29,854 nucleotides of DNA from the NCBI GenBank assembly GCA_900541125.1, contig UQIK01000028.1, positions 1 through 29,854 on the forward strand. Direction: 5' to 3'. This document shows, one piece after another, positions 14,513 to 23,267 of this stretch. This stretch comes from an uncultured Collinsella sp. Its GTDB lineage: Bacteria; Actinomycetota; Coriobacteriia; Coriobacteriales; Coriobacteriaceae. A program made the position numbers and the translations under genes. The notes under the pieces were generated by a model. It made no database searches. It saw only the letters and a program-made list of their open reading frames with translations, and was not told where the DNA came from. The stretch's first letter is position 1, and every line of letters starts with the position of its first letter.

Positions 14513-16323
14513 TGAATACTTCAATTGACATTTCCCACATCCGCAACTTCTCAATCGTTGCGCACATCGACCATGGCAAGTCCACGATCAGTGACCGCAT
14601 TCTCGAGCTCACCCATACCGTCGACGAGCGCGACATGGAGTCGCAGCTGCTCGACACCATGGATATCGAGCGCGAGCGCGGCATTACGATCAAGTCCAAT
14701 GCCGTCCGCGTTTCCTATGACGCCGACGATGGCGAGACGTATCAGTTCAACCTGATCGATACGCCGGGCCACGTTGACTTTACCTACGAGGTCTCGCGCT
14801 CGCTGGCAGCCTGTGAGGGCGCGGTGCTCGTTGTCGACGCCACGCAGGGCGTCGAGGCGCAGACCGTCTCCAACGCGACGCTCGCTATGAACGCCAATCT
14901 GGACATTGTGCCGGCCATCAACAAGATCGACCTGCCCTCGGCCCATCCCGACGAGGTCAAGACCGAGATCGAGGATGACCTGGCGATTCCCGCCGATGAT
15001 GCCGTGTGCGTGTCGGGCAAGACCGGCGAGGGTATTCACGATCTGCTAGAGTCCATCGTCTTTTTGATCTCTCCGCCTAAGGGCGATGAAAATGCTCCGC
15101 TCAAAGCGCTCATTCTGGATTCGTACTTTGACGAGTATCGCGGCGTGGTGGCCACGGTGCGCGTCTTTGACGGCTCCATCAAAAAGGGCGATACCCTGCG
15201 CATGATGCAGGCAGAGGGCGACTTTTTGGTCGACGGCGTGGGTGTCAAGCGTCCTGCCGAGACCCCGGTTGACGCGCTGACGGTTGGCGAGGTCGGCTAC
15301 GTGGTCACGGGCCTGAAGGACCCCGAGGCCGTTCGCGTGGGCGACACCCTTACCTGGGCGTCGAACCCCTGCCCCGAGCCGCTTCCTGGTTACCGCGAGG
15401 CCAAGCCCATGGTCTATACGGGCCTGTTCCCGATCGATAACAAGGACTACGAGAACCTGCGTGACGCACTCGATAAGCTGCACGTCAACGACCCGTCGTT
15501 GGTGTGGGAGCCCGAGACCTCGGTGGCGCTCGGCTTTGGCTTCCGCGTGGGCTTCCTGGGCCTGCTGCACATGGAGGTCGTCAAGGAACGCCTGGAGCGC
15601 GAGTTCAACTTGGACCTCATTGCCACGAGCCCCTCGGTGGACTATCACGTCTACAAGACTGACGGCGAGATGATTGATGTCCGCAGTCCGCAGGACCTTC
15701 CCGAGGCCACGCGCATCGAGCGTATCGAGGAACCCTACCTCAAGGCTAAGATCATCTGCCCGCCCGAGTATACGGGTGCCGTCATGCAGCTCGCTATCGA
15801 GCACCGTGGCATTACAACCGACATGATCCATCTCACGAGCAAATCGGTCGAGATGCGCTTTGACATGCCGCTCGCCGAGCTCATCCTGGACTTCTTTGAC
15901 CAGCTCAAGAGTCGTACCAAGGGCTATGCCTCGCTCGACTACGAGTTCAACGAGTACCGTCCCTCCGAGCTCGTTAAGCTCGATATCTTGCTTTCGGGCG
16001 ACGAGGTGGACGCGCTGTCGTTTATCGTCCACAAGGACAAGGCCTATGGTCTGGCCCGTGGCCTGTGCGACAAGCTTAAGGAGATCATCCCGCGTCAGCT
16101 GTTCGAGGTGCCCATCCAGGGTGCTATCGGCAATAAGATCATTGCCCGCTCCACCGTCAAGGCGCGTCGCAAGGACGTGCTTGCTAAGTGCTACGGCGGC
16201 GATATCTCGCGTAAGCGCAAGCTGCTCGAGAAGCAGAAAGAGGGCAAGAAGCGCATGAAGGCCATCGGATCGGTCGAGGTCCCGCAGGAGGCCTTTATGG
16301 CGATCCTCAAGGTGGACGAGTAG
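14512..16323 (+). CDS. lepA: Elongation factor 4 (LepA), ribosome-associated GTPase
   Basis: A translation GTPase that binds ribosomes and affects initiation and elongation under stress. It has 603 residues. G-domain motifs are AHIDHGKS (17-24), the switch region RERGITIKS (55-62), DTPGH (83-87) and NKID (137-140). Next come the beta-barrel domain II, the EF-G-like domains (VSLGFGFRVGFLGLLHMEV type, then EPYLKAKIICPPEYTG) and the LepA-specific C-terminal domain (ARSTVKARRKDVLAKCYGGDISRKRKLLEKQKEGKKRMK). The start at 14512 matches the family N-terminus; an in-frame ATG at 14452 lies in the rpsT terminator and is rejected. It is followed four bases later by dusB. Confidence 0.96.
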   Translation: MNTSIDISHIRNFSIVAHIDHGKSTISDRILELTHTVDERDMESQLLDTMDIERERGITIKSNAVRVSYDADDGETYQFNLIDTPGHVDFTYEVSRSLAACEGAVLVVDATQGVEAQTVSNATLAMNANLDIVPAINKIDLPSAHPDEVKTEIEDDLAIPADDAVCVSGKTGEGIHDLLESIVFLISPPKGDENAPLKALILDSYFDEYRGVVATVRVFDGSIKKGDTLRMMQAEGDFLVDGVGVKRPAETPVDALTVGEVGYVVTGLKDPEAVRVGDTLTWASNPCPEPLPGYREAKPMVYTGLFPIDNKDYENLRDALDKLHVNDPSLVWEPETSVALGFGFRVGFLGLLHMEVVKERLEREFNLDLIATSPSVDYHVYKTDGEMIDVRSPQDLPEATRIERIEEPYLKAKIICPPEYTGAVMQLAIEHRGITTDMIHLTSKSVEMRFDMPLAELILDFFDQLKSRTKGYASLDYEFNEYRPSELVKLDILLSGDEVDALSFIVHKDKAYGLARGLCDKLKEIIPRQLFEVPIQGAIGNKIIARSTVKARRKDVLAKCYGGDISRKRKLLEKQKEGKKRMKAIGSVEVPQEAFMAILKVDE

Positions 16324-16327
16324 GTCT

Positions 16328-17371
16328 ATGGCGCTTTCTGAATACAGCAAGCGGCTGCTGGGCGCCTATGCCGAGCAGCCGTTCCTTATGGCTCCCATGG
16401 CGGGCGTGACCGACCCTGCCTACCGCATCATGTGCCGCCGTCGCGGTGCCAACCTTGCCTACAGCGAGATGGTGAGCGTGGCGGGCCTTGCCTATGCCAG
16501 CAACAAGACCTGGCGCCTGGTGCTACCGGCCGACGAGGAGCAGCAGATTTGCGTGCAACTCTTTGGCTCCAAGCCCGATCAGTTTGCGAGCGCCGTCGCT
16601 GCCGTCGAGGAGCGCGTTGGCGATCGCCTGTCGCTCATCGATATCAATATGGCATGCCCCGCCCGCAAGGTTGTTACCAAGGGCGAGGGCTCGGCGCTCA
16701 TGCGCACGCCCGATTTGGCCGAGAAGATCGTCGAGGCGGCGGTGGGCGCGGCGCATGTACCCGTGACCGTAAAGATCCGCAAGGGCTTTTATGCCGAGGA
16801 CCGTAATGCCGCGACATTTGCCCAGATGCTCGAAGGCGCCGGTGCCGCCGCGGTGGCGGTGCATGGCCGCTGCGCCACGCAGCTCTATACGGGCCAGGCC
16901 GATTGGTCGGTCGTCGATGAGGTTGCCGACGCCGTTGAGATTCCCGTGATTGGTTCGGGCGATGTGTTCTCGGCCGAGGATGCCGCGGAGCATCTGCGCA
17001 ACTCGGGTGCCAGCGCGGTGTTTATTGCGCGCGGTATCTATGGGAACCCGTGGGTGTTTGGCGATGCTCGCGCCCTTGCGTTCGATGGCATACCGGTGCC
17101 GGCGCGCAGCTCCGTCGAGCGCCTAGACGCCCTGCGTGAGCACCTAACGCTGACGCATGAGCTCCTGCCGCTCATGTCGCGTGCCCGCACGTACGCAAGC
17201 TGGTACTTAAAAGGCATGACCCATGCTGCAGCTTGGCGTGCCCATGTGGTGCGCTGCTCCACGTATGAGGAGTTCATGGCGCTGGTCGATGAGATCGAGC
17301 GCGATGTGGTGGCCTGCGAGGCTGCCCTTGCCGCCGGCGAATCGGTGCCCCCTCATCCGCTGGAGGCTTAA
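16328..17371 (+). CDS. dusB: tRNA dihydrouridine synthase, DusB type
   Basis: Reduces uridines to dihydrouridine in tRNA with FMN and NADPH. It has 347 residues. The barrel starts with FLMAPMAGVTDPAYR (FMN-binding). INMACPARKVVTKGEGSALM contains the catalytic cysteine C110, and HGRCATQLYTGQADW and GSGDVFSAEDA follow; ARGIYGNPW is the C-terminal FMN-phosphate signature. An Ala replaces the Gly usually found just before the catalytic CP. The ATG lies four bases after lepA, with no clear ribosome-binding site, suggesting coupling. The subtype name is by similarity only; the nucleotide it modifies cannot be read from sequence. Presence between lepA and hemW is less common than the two being adjacent. 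Confidence 0.9.
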   Translation: MALSEYSKRLLGAYAEQPFLMAPMAGVTDPAYRIMCRRRGANLAYSEMVSVAGLAYASNKTWRLVLPADEEQQICVQLFGSKPDQFASAVAAVEERVGDRLSLIDINMACPARKVVTKGEGSALMRTPDLAEKIVEAAVGAAHVPVTVKIRKGFYAEDRNAATFAQMLEGAGAAAVAVHGRCATQLYTGQADWSVVDEVADAVEIPVIGSGDVFSAEDAAEHLRNSGASAVFIARGIYGNPWVFGDARALAFDGIPVPARSSVERLDALREHLTLTHELLPLMSRARTYASWYLKGMTHAAAWRAHVVRCSTYEEFMALVDEIERDVVACEAALAAGESVPPHPLEA

Positions 17372-17373
17372 GG

Positions 17374-18606
17374 GTGGCCGTTACCGCGCTGTATGCGCAC
17401 GTGCCGTTCTGTGCCCAAAAGTGCCGCTACTGCGACTTTGATTCGCGCAGTTTCGCTCCGTGCGAGCTGGGCGCTGCGCTCGATGCCTATTTTGAGCAGT
17501 TGTACGCGCGCCTCGATGCTTTTGGTAAGGCTGGGGCCCTTGGCCAAATCCGCACCGTCTATGTTGGCGGCGGTACGCCGTCGCTGGCGGGGGAGCGCCT
17601 TGTGGAGTTGGCGCGGCGTATTCGTGCGTGGTGCGCCCCTGTTGAGTTTACCTGTGAGGCCAATCCCGAATCGCTGACCGCCGAGCTTGCCGCTGCGCTT
17701 GCCAAGGTTGGTGTCACACGCATCTCTCTGGGCGTGCAAACGCTCGATAACGCCGAACTTACCGCCATCGGCCGCATTCACGATGCCGATCGGGCGCTCG
17801 CTGCCATCACGACGGTTAAGGACGCTGGCCTCGATGTGTCGTGCGACCTCATGTGCGGACTTCCCGTGCAGACCGCAGCGAGTTGGAAGCGCACGCTCGA
17901 TGGCGTGCTGGCGGCGGCTCCGCATCATGTGTCGGTGTACCCGCTCACGCTCGAGGAGGGCACGCCGCTCTATCGCATGGCGTGTCGCGACGAGTCGCTC
18001 GAGCCCGACGAGGATTTTCAGGCTGCATGCATGGATGCGGCGCGTGAGCGCCTGAGTGCGGCCGGCTATCACCCGTATGAGGTGGCAAGCTACGCGCTCG
18101 ACGGCCATGAGTGCGCCCACAACATTGCCTATTGGACCGGACAGGGCTATCTGGGTTTGGGCCGCTCTGCCGCCGGTATGCTCGACGCCGCGGATTTCGA
18201 CCGTCTTGCAGGTTTGTTCCCCGGTGTTTCTTCTCGAGGCGATGCGTACCGCGTGCGTCTGGTGCAACGTGACGATGACGCGACGGCGTTCGAGGCCGAA
18301 TATCTCTCGCAGCGCGAGGCTGCGGCCGAAGACCTGATGCTTGCTTGTCGCATGACGCGCGGTATCGCGTCCGACCTGTTGGTTCGCGCGGCTCGTGTCA
18401 TCCCGGTCGATGGGCTGACAGCCGCTTGCGATCGCGCGCTCGAATTGGGTCTTGCCACTTGGGTGCCCGAGACGCTCGGGGTCCATGAGGGACCCTTCAC
18501 TTCGGCAGATGTCGTCGCGGGCCATGTTCGAGCTCGTCTGGCGCCGACCCACCTGGGCTGGCTCGATGGAAATGTTCTGTTCGAGCTGTTTTGGGATCTA
18601 GCTTAG
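17374..18606 (+). CDS. hemW: HemW, radical-SAM heme chaperone
   Basis: A radical-SAM protein that binds heme and hands it to target proteins; long annotated as an oxygen-independent coproporphyrinogen oxidase. It has 410 residues. The iron-sulfur motif C13-x3-C17-x2-C20 is followed by DF, the HemW pattern, whereas true HemN has C-x3-C-x2-C-x-C. VGGGTPSLAG and ISLGVQTLDNAELTAIGR are further family signatures, and a HemN C-terminal domain occupies roughly 300-400. The GTG at 17374 follows GGAGG at seven bases, in the end of dusB. In many Firmicutes and actinobacteria the next gene is hrcA; here it is a dnaJ-type gene. Confidence 0.92.
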   Translation: MAVTALYAHVPFCAQKCRYCDFDSRSFAPCELGAALDAYFEQLYARLDAFGKAGALGQIRTVYVGGGTPSLAGERLVELARRIRAWCAPVEFTCEANPESLTAELAAALAKVGVTRISLGVQTLDNAELTAIGRIHDADRALAAITTVKDAGLDVSCDLMCGLPVQTAASWKRTLDGVLAAAPHHVSVYPLTLEEGTPLYRMACRDESLEPDEDFQAACMDAARERLSAAGYHPYEVASYALDGHECAHNIAYWTGQGYLGLGRSAAGMLDAADFDRLAGLFPGVSSRGDAYRVRLVQRDDDATAFEAEYLSQREAAAEDLMLACRMTRGIASDLLVRAARVIPVDGLTAACDRALELGLATWVPETLGVHEGPFTSADVVAGHVRARLAPTHLGWLDGNVLFELFWDLA

Positions 18607-18607
18607 G

Positions 18608-18622
18608 CCGCTCGGGTAGAAT
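18608..18622 (+). promoter_or_regulatory. Candidate promoter of the first dnaJ-type gene
   Basis: CCGCTCGGG followed by TAGAAT (18617-18622), two bases after the hemW stop. The 11-mer CCGCTCGGGTA is identical to that at the lepA -10 region (14490-14500). No CIRCE repeat (HrcA operator) is seen here. Confidence 0.5.
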
Positions 18623-18664
18623 TACCGGAATATATACGCTGCTGTGAGCAGGAGGTTGCCGCGC

Positions 18665-19768
18665 ATGGCGACGATGAACGAAAAAGATTACTACGAGATT
18701 CTGGGTGTCTCCAAAGACGCCACCTCGCGTGATATTCAAAAGGCCTTCCAGCAAAAGGCCCGCAAGCTCCATCCGGACGTCAACAAAGAGCCGGATGCCG
18801 AGGAAAAGTTTAAAGAGGTTTCCGAGGCCTACGCCGTGCTTTCGGATGAGCAAAAACGTGCGCGCTACGATGCTATGCGTTCTGGCAATCCCTTTGCCGG
18901 TGCTCCTACAGCTTCGCCCTATGGTGGCGGCTACGCCGGTAGCACGGGTTATGGCAATCCTTTTGAGGGCGGCTTTCCTTTTGGCGGTGCCTGGGGCCAG
19001 CAGCGTCGTGGGCAGGCTGCCTACAATCCCGAGAACGGCGCCAACGTGGTCGTCGATATTAAACTCGACGCCAAGGAGGCCAAGGGCGGTGCCCGCAAGA
19101 CCGTCCGCTACACGCGCTTCGATACGTGCGGACATTGCGGCGGCTCGGGTTCTGTCTCCTCCGAGCATGCCCATACCTGCCCGAGCTGCGGTGGCCGCGG
19201 CCACATCGACGTCGACCTGTCCTTCCTGTTTGGTGCGGGCACGTTCCAGTCGGTCTGCCCCGAGTGCGGCGGTTCCGGTAAGGTCGTGGCAGACCCCTGC
19301 CCTGATTGCGGTGGCAGCGGTCGTACTCGCGTAACCTCCGAGCAGACGATTGAGTTTCCTGCCGGCACGCACGATGGCGACGAGGTCCGCATTAGCGGCA
19401 TGGGTCATGCTGGCACCAACGGTGCCGCGGGCGGCGACCTGGTGGGCCGCGCCCATGTTGAGGCCGAGCGCTTGGAAGGCAAAGCTCGTACCGGTTTTTA
19501 CCTGATGGGCATCGTGGCGCCGTTTTTGGTACTCTCGGCCATCTCGGGCGTGTTCTCTGCCTTTGCCGTGATGTGCTTTATTCCGTTTACCATGGGCCTG
19601 TTCATGGTGCTTTCGGACGGCGTGCTTCATCGCAGCTTGCTGTGGTGGAAGCGCGGTGCGATGCAGTTTGCCAACGGTTTTGCCAACGGCTTCATGTTCG
19701 CGCTCGTGTCGGTTTGGTTTGCCAGCTGCTCGCAGCGTGCCATGCTTTCGCCTTACGGAATGCAATAA
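18665..19768 (+). CDS. DnaJ-like co-chaperone with a membrane-spanning C-terminus
   Basis: A 367-residue protein. J domain at 5-70 (NEKDYYEILGV; HPD at 36-38, needed to stimulate DnaK ATPase); Gly/Phe/Pro-rich linker 72-120; first half of substrate-binding domain I; a full zinc region with four cysteine pairs (C155/158, C172/175, C198/201, C212/215); the return strand of domain I (FPAGTHDGDEVRISGMG, 231-247). Then, instead of domain II and the dimerisation helix, it has hydrophobic segments at about 277-317 (probably two helices) and 341-357. I infer a membrane-tethered Hsp40, zinc part cytosolic. The ATG at 18665 follows AGGAGG at nine bases. It sits directly before canonical dnaJ, where hrcA is often found. 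Not a frameshift: the frame is open and the tail is plausible protein. Confidence 0.85.
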   Translation: MATMNEKDYYEILGVSKDATSRDIQKAFQQKARKLHPDVNKEPDAEEKFKEVSEAYAVLSDEQKRARYDAMRSGNPFAGAPTASPYGGGYAGSTGYGNPFEGGFPFGGAWGQQRRGQAAYNPENGANVVVDIKLDAKEAKGGARKTVRYTRFDTCGHCGGSGSVSSEHAHTCPSCGGRGHIDVDLSFLFGAGTFQSVCPECGGSGKVVADPCPDCGGSGRTRVTSEQTIEFPAGTHDGDEVRISGMGHAGTNGAAGGDLVGRAHVEAERLEGKARTGFYLMGIVAPFLVLSAISGVFSAFAVMCFIPFTMGLFMVLSDGVLHRSLLWWKRGAMQFANGFANGFMFALVSVWFASCSQRAMLSPYGMQ

Positions 19769-19849
19769 CATCAAACCCTCTGTTTGCGGTCGGCTCAGCA
19801 TGGGTATAGGACGCACTGTGACAATAATGAAAGTCGGAAGGATTCGGTC

Positions 19850-20998
19850 GTGTCGGATAATAGGGATTACTACGAGGTGCTTGGCGTCGACAAGGATGCC
19901 GACGCGCGGACGATTAAGCGTGCGTTTCTAAAGAAGGCCCGTACCGTACATCCGGATGTTTCGGACGACCCCGAGGCCGAGGCCAAGTTCAAGGAGCTCA
20001 ACGAGGCCTATTCCGTTCTTTCCGATGAACAGAAGCGTGCTAACTACGACCGTTACGGCACTGCCGACGGCCCTGGTGGTTCGGGCTACGTCGATATCAA
20101 CGATATCTTTGGTGGCATGGGCATGGACGACTTGTTCTCGTCGTTCTTTGGCGGCGGTGCCGGTGGTGGCGCCCGCAGCCGTCGTGAGCGTCGTCGTGGA
20201 CGTGACATGGCCATCTCGCTTTCGGTGACGCTCGAGGAGGCGGCGCTCGGCTGCAAAAAGACGATCAGCTATGACCGCCTTGCTCCTTGCGAGGACTGCA
20301 ATGGCACCGGTAGGGCTGAGGGTGCGCAGGAAAAGCAGTGCAGCCGTTGCCACGGCACGGGCTATGTCACGACGGTCCAGCGTTCGTTCCTAGGCCAGGT
20401 CCAGTCCTCTTCGCCTTGCCCCGACTGCCATGGCGAGGGCACGGTCATTGATCATCCCTGCGAGACCTGCGACGGTCAGGGCCGCACGCCTTCGCACGAA
20501 AAGATCGACATCGATATCCCCGCCGGCGTTTCGACCGGTCGCCAGCTGCGCGTGAGCGGCTTTGGCGAGGCCGGCCTTCGCGGCGAGCCCTCGGGTGACC
20601 TGATTGTCAACGTGCGCGTTGCCGAACATGAGCGCTTTAAGCGCAACGGTGACGACCTGTACCTGGTGAGCGATATCTCGATTGCGCAGGCTGCGCTCGG
20701 CTGCGAGATCGAGGTCGAGGGCATTATGCCCGACGAGGTCGTTAAGGTGACGGTTCCCGCCGGCGCCCAGTACGGTGATACCGTGAGCGTCAATAATTAC
20801 GGCATGCCGCGCATTGGCGGTGGCGGTTCGCGTGGCCGCCTGATCGTGCAACTGCGCGTGGTCGTTCCCACCAATCTTTCCAATAAGCAGCGCGAGCTGC
20901 TCCGTGCTTTTGCCGATGAGATGGGCGATGACGTTGCTTCCGGTAAGAAGTCGGTGACCGACCGTATCAAGAGTGCCCTCGACGATATCCTCGATTAA
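19850..20998 (+). CDS. dnaJ: Chaperone protein DnaJ (canonical)
   Basis: An Hsp40 co-chaperone that binds unfolded proteins and stimulates DnaK. It has 382 residues, all domains present: J domain 4-70 with HPD at 34-36; Gly/Phe region with DINDIFGG (82-89) and FFGGG; zinc domain with C147/150, C164/167, C190/193 and C204/207 (CxxCxGxG repeats); domains I and II (IDIPAGVSTGRQLRVSGFGEAG; VTVPAGAQYGDTVSV); C-terminal dimerisation helix. The start is GTG 19850, preceded by GGAAGGA at seven bases; the in-frame extension upstream to 19784 is unsupported. A possible promoter (TATAGG at 19805) lies in the 81-base gap. DnaK and GrpE are encoded elsewhere. Confidence 0.94.
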   Translation: MSDNRDYYEVLGVDKDADARTIKRAFLKKARTVHPDVSDDPEAEAKFKELNEAYSVLSDEQKRANYDRYGTADGPGGSGYVDINDIFGGMGMDDLFSSFFGGGAGGGARSRRERRRGRDMAISLSVTLEEAALGCKKTISYDRLAPCEDCNGTGRAEGAQEKQCSRCHGTGYVTTVQRSFLGQVQSSSPCPDCHGEGTVIDHPCETCDGQGRTPSHEKIDIDIPAGVSTGRQLRVSGFGEAGLRGEPSGDLIVNVRVAEHERFKRNGDDLYLVSDISIAQAALGCEIEVEGIMPDEVVKVTVPAGAQYGDTVSVNNYGMPRIGGGGSRGRLIVQLRVVVPTNLSNKQRELLRAFADEMGDDVASGKKSVTDRIKSALDDILD

Positions 20999-21007
20999 GG
21001 AGCCCGC

Positions 21008-22300
21008 GTGCTCGCACCCCATATTTCCGTCGTCAACCTCGGCTGCCGTGTCAACCGGGTTGAGTCCGACCGTATCACTGCCGATTTAATGCGCCTGGGT
21101 TTTGCAATGGTGGAGCCTCAGGATGCAGAGCTGATCGTCATTAACACCTGTGCCGTTACGGGCGAGGCCGAGGCCAAGACCCGTAAGGCCGTCCGCCATG
21201 CGCTGGCCTATCCAAACGAGCCCTATGTGGTCGTGACCGGATGCGTGGTTAATTTGCATCCCGAGGAGCTGCTGGAGCTTTCGGATCGCGTGATCGCCGA
21301 GCCGTCCAAGATCGATGTCGCCGATCGTGTCTGCGAGGTGCTGGGCGTTGAGTCCGATAGCGTTCCCGCCTGCAGCGATGGCGAGGTGGTCGATGCGCTC
21401 GGTCGCTCTCGCCTGGGCGTGAAGATTCAGGACGGCTGCAACCACCGTTGCACCTATTGCATTGTGTGGAAGGCACGCGGCCCCGAGCGCTCCGTGCCCG
21501 TCGAGTCCGTGCTCGAGCAAGTTCGCGAGGCCCAGGAGGCCGGCGTGCCCGAGGTGGTGCTGACCGGTGTGAACCTGGGCGCCTACGATGGCAAGAGCGC
21601 GACTGACGAGCATGTTGAAATCGATGAGCTGCTCGAGGCCATCATGGAGCGCACGTCTATTCCGCATGTGCGCATTTCCTCGGTCGAGCCCATGGATATC
21701 TCTGAGCGCCTGCTTAAGGTTATGGCGCGCTATCCGCAGCGTATCGCCCCGTTTTTACATCTGCCCGTGCAGTCCGGCTGTACGGCGACCCTGCATCGCA
21801 TGGGCCGTCCCTATAGCGCCGAGGCCTTTGAGGACACGGTGCGCATGATTCGCGCCAACTTGCCCCAGGTGTCTCTTTCGTGCGATGTCATCGTCGGTTT
21901 TCCTGGTGAGACGGACGAGGAATTCGAGGAGTCGCTGGCGCTGTGCCGCCGTGTGGGTTTCTCGCGTATGCACGTGTTCCGCTATAGCAAGCGTCCCGGT
22001 ACCCTTGCTGCCGACATGCCCGACCAAGTGCCGCCCGAGGTTATGGCCGAGCGCAGCCGCCGTATGCGGGCCGCCGCGCAGGAGCTCGCCATTGCCGACG
22101 CTCGTCGTCGCGTGGGCACGGTTGAGCGTGCGGTGCTCGAGTATGGCGACAACCTGACGCTCGGCTCGTTCCATCATGCCCGTCTTGACGATACCTGTGG
22201 ACTCACAGCCCCGTGCCTGCTCGATGTTGCTATCATCGGAGTCGATGATTCCGGCTTGGTCCATGCGCGCAGGGAGGTTCATGGAAGCCTCGAAGATTAG
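21008..22300 (+). CDS. mtaB: tRNA t6A37 methylthiotransferase MtaB
   Basis: Converts threonylcarbamoyladenosine-37 of tRNA to its 2-methylthio form. It has 430 residues. An N-terminal UPF0004 domain carries the auxiliary-cluster cysteines C13 (NLGCRVN), C48 (NTCAVT) and C79 (VTGCVV). The radical-SAM motif is C144-x3-C148-x2-C151 (QDGCNHRCTYCIVWKARG). GCRVN rather than GCQMN and the RGPERSVP segment point to MtaB, not MiaB or RimO. A TRAM-like C-terminal region is present but short. The start is GTG 21008 with AAGGAG five bases upstream, spanning the dnaJ stop. It overlaps phoH by 20 bases. Confidence 0.92.
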   Translation: MLAPHISVVNLGCRVNRVESDRITADLMRLGFAMVEPQDAELIVINTCAVTGEAEAKTRKAVRHALAYPNEPYVVVTGCVVNLHPEELLELSDRVIAEPSKIDVADRVCEVLGVESDSVPACSDGEVVDALGRSRLGVKIQDGCNHRCTYCIVWKARGPERSVPVESVLEQVREAQEAGVPEVVLTGVNLGAYDGKSATDEHVEIDELLEAIMERTSIPHVRISSVEPMDISERLLKVMARYPQRIAPFLHLPVQSGCTATLHRMGRPYSAEAFEDTVRMIRANLPQVSLSCDVIVGFPGETDEEFEESLALCRRVGFSRMHVFRYSKRPGTLAADMPDQVPPEVMAERSRRMRAAAQELAIADARRRVGTVERAVLEYGDNLTLGSFHHARLDDTCGLTAPCLLDVAIIGVDDSGLVHARREVHGSLED

Positions 22301-23267
22301 ACTTACCGTTCCCGAGGGTATCGACCCCTCGCGCGTTTTGGGCGCCGGCGACGGCGTCCTTCGTGCACTCGAGAACTTGGTGCGCGCCCATGTGGTCGCC
22401 CGTGGCGATAGCATCGCCGTGAGCGGTGAACCGGATGAGGTCGAACTCGTGGCGCGTTTTTTCGAACATGCCTTTCGTGAGGCTGCTGCCGGGCGCACGC
22501 TTTCTGCCGACGATGTCTCGCGCTGTCTGGCCGTTCTGCGCGACGGTGAGCACGAGGCTACGTCGTTTCGCGATGACGTGCTGCTTTCGTATCGCGGTCG
22601 TGCCATTCGCCCCAAAACGCTCGGCCAAAAGCGCTACGTGGATGCCATTCGCTCGCATACCATCACGTTTGGCCTGGGTCCTGCCGGCACCGGTAAGACT
22701 TATCTGGCCATGGCGCTCGCCGTTGCCGCGCTTAAGCGTCACGAGGTGGGCCGTCTGATCTTGACGCGTCCGGTTGTCGAGGCGGGGGAGAACCTGGGCT
22801 TTTTGCCCGGTACTCTCGAGGAAAAGATCGATCCCTACATGCGTCCGCTCTACGACGCCCTTTTTGACATGATGGATCGCGAGCGCACCGATGAGCTTAT
22901 GGAGCGCGGCGTGATCGAGATCGCCCCGCTTGCCTATATGCGCGGCCGCACGCTGAGTGATGCCTTCGTGGTGCTCGACGAGGCGCAAAATACCACGCCC
23001 GAGCAGATGAAGATGTTCCTGACGCGCCTGGGCTTCAACTCCAAGTTTGTGATTACCGGTGACCTGAGTCAGCGCGACCTGGTGGGTCGTCGTGGCGGCT
23101 TGGCCGATGCCGAGAAGATTTTGGGCCGTGTCGACGATGTGGCGTTTGCACACCTGGAGCGCGCCGACGTGGTGCGCCATGCCCTGGTGGGTCGTATCGT
23201 CGAGGCATATGATGCTTATGATGACGTGCGCGAGCAGCGCCCGCGCGACCGAAAGGAGTCCCGTTGA
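22281..23267 (+). CDS. phoH: PhoH family P-loop NTPase
   Basis: An ATPase of the PhoH/PhoL family. These are thought to act in RNA metabolism and are almost always found beside ybeY, as here. It has 328 residues. Walker A GPAGTGKT is at 133-140 and Walker B VVLDEAQN at 230-237. KTLGQKRYVDAI (112-123) and FLTRLGFNSKFVITGDLSQRDL are strong family signatures. The N-terminal 100 residues form the small variable domain. The ATG at 22281 lies three bases after GGGAGG, within the end of mtaB; the longer in-frame extension is rejected. The true substrate is not known, so function is a family-level statement. Confidence 0.92.
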   Translation: MEASKIRLTVPEGIDPSRVLGAGDGVLRALENLVRAHVVARGDSIAVSGEPDEVELVARFFEHAFREAAAGRTLSADDVSRCLAVLRDGEHEATSFRDDVLLSYRGRAIRPKTLGQKRYVDAIRSHTITFGLGPAGTGKTYLAMALAVAALKRHEVGRLILTRPVVEAGENLGFLPGTLEEKIDPYMRPLYDALFDMMDRERTDELMERGVIEIAPLAYMRGRTLSDAFVVLDEAQNTTPEQMKMFLTRLGFNSKFVITGDLSQRDLVGRRGGLADAEKILGRVDDVAFAHLERADVVRHALVGRIVEAYDAYDDVREQRPRDRKESR

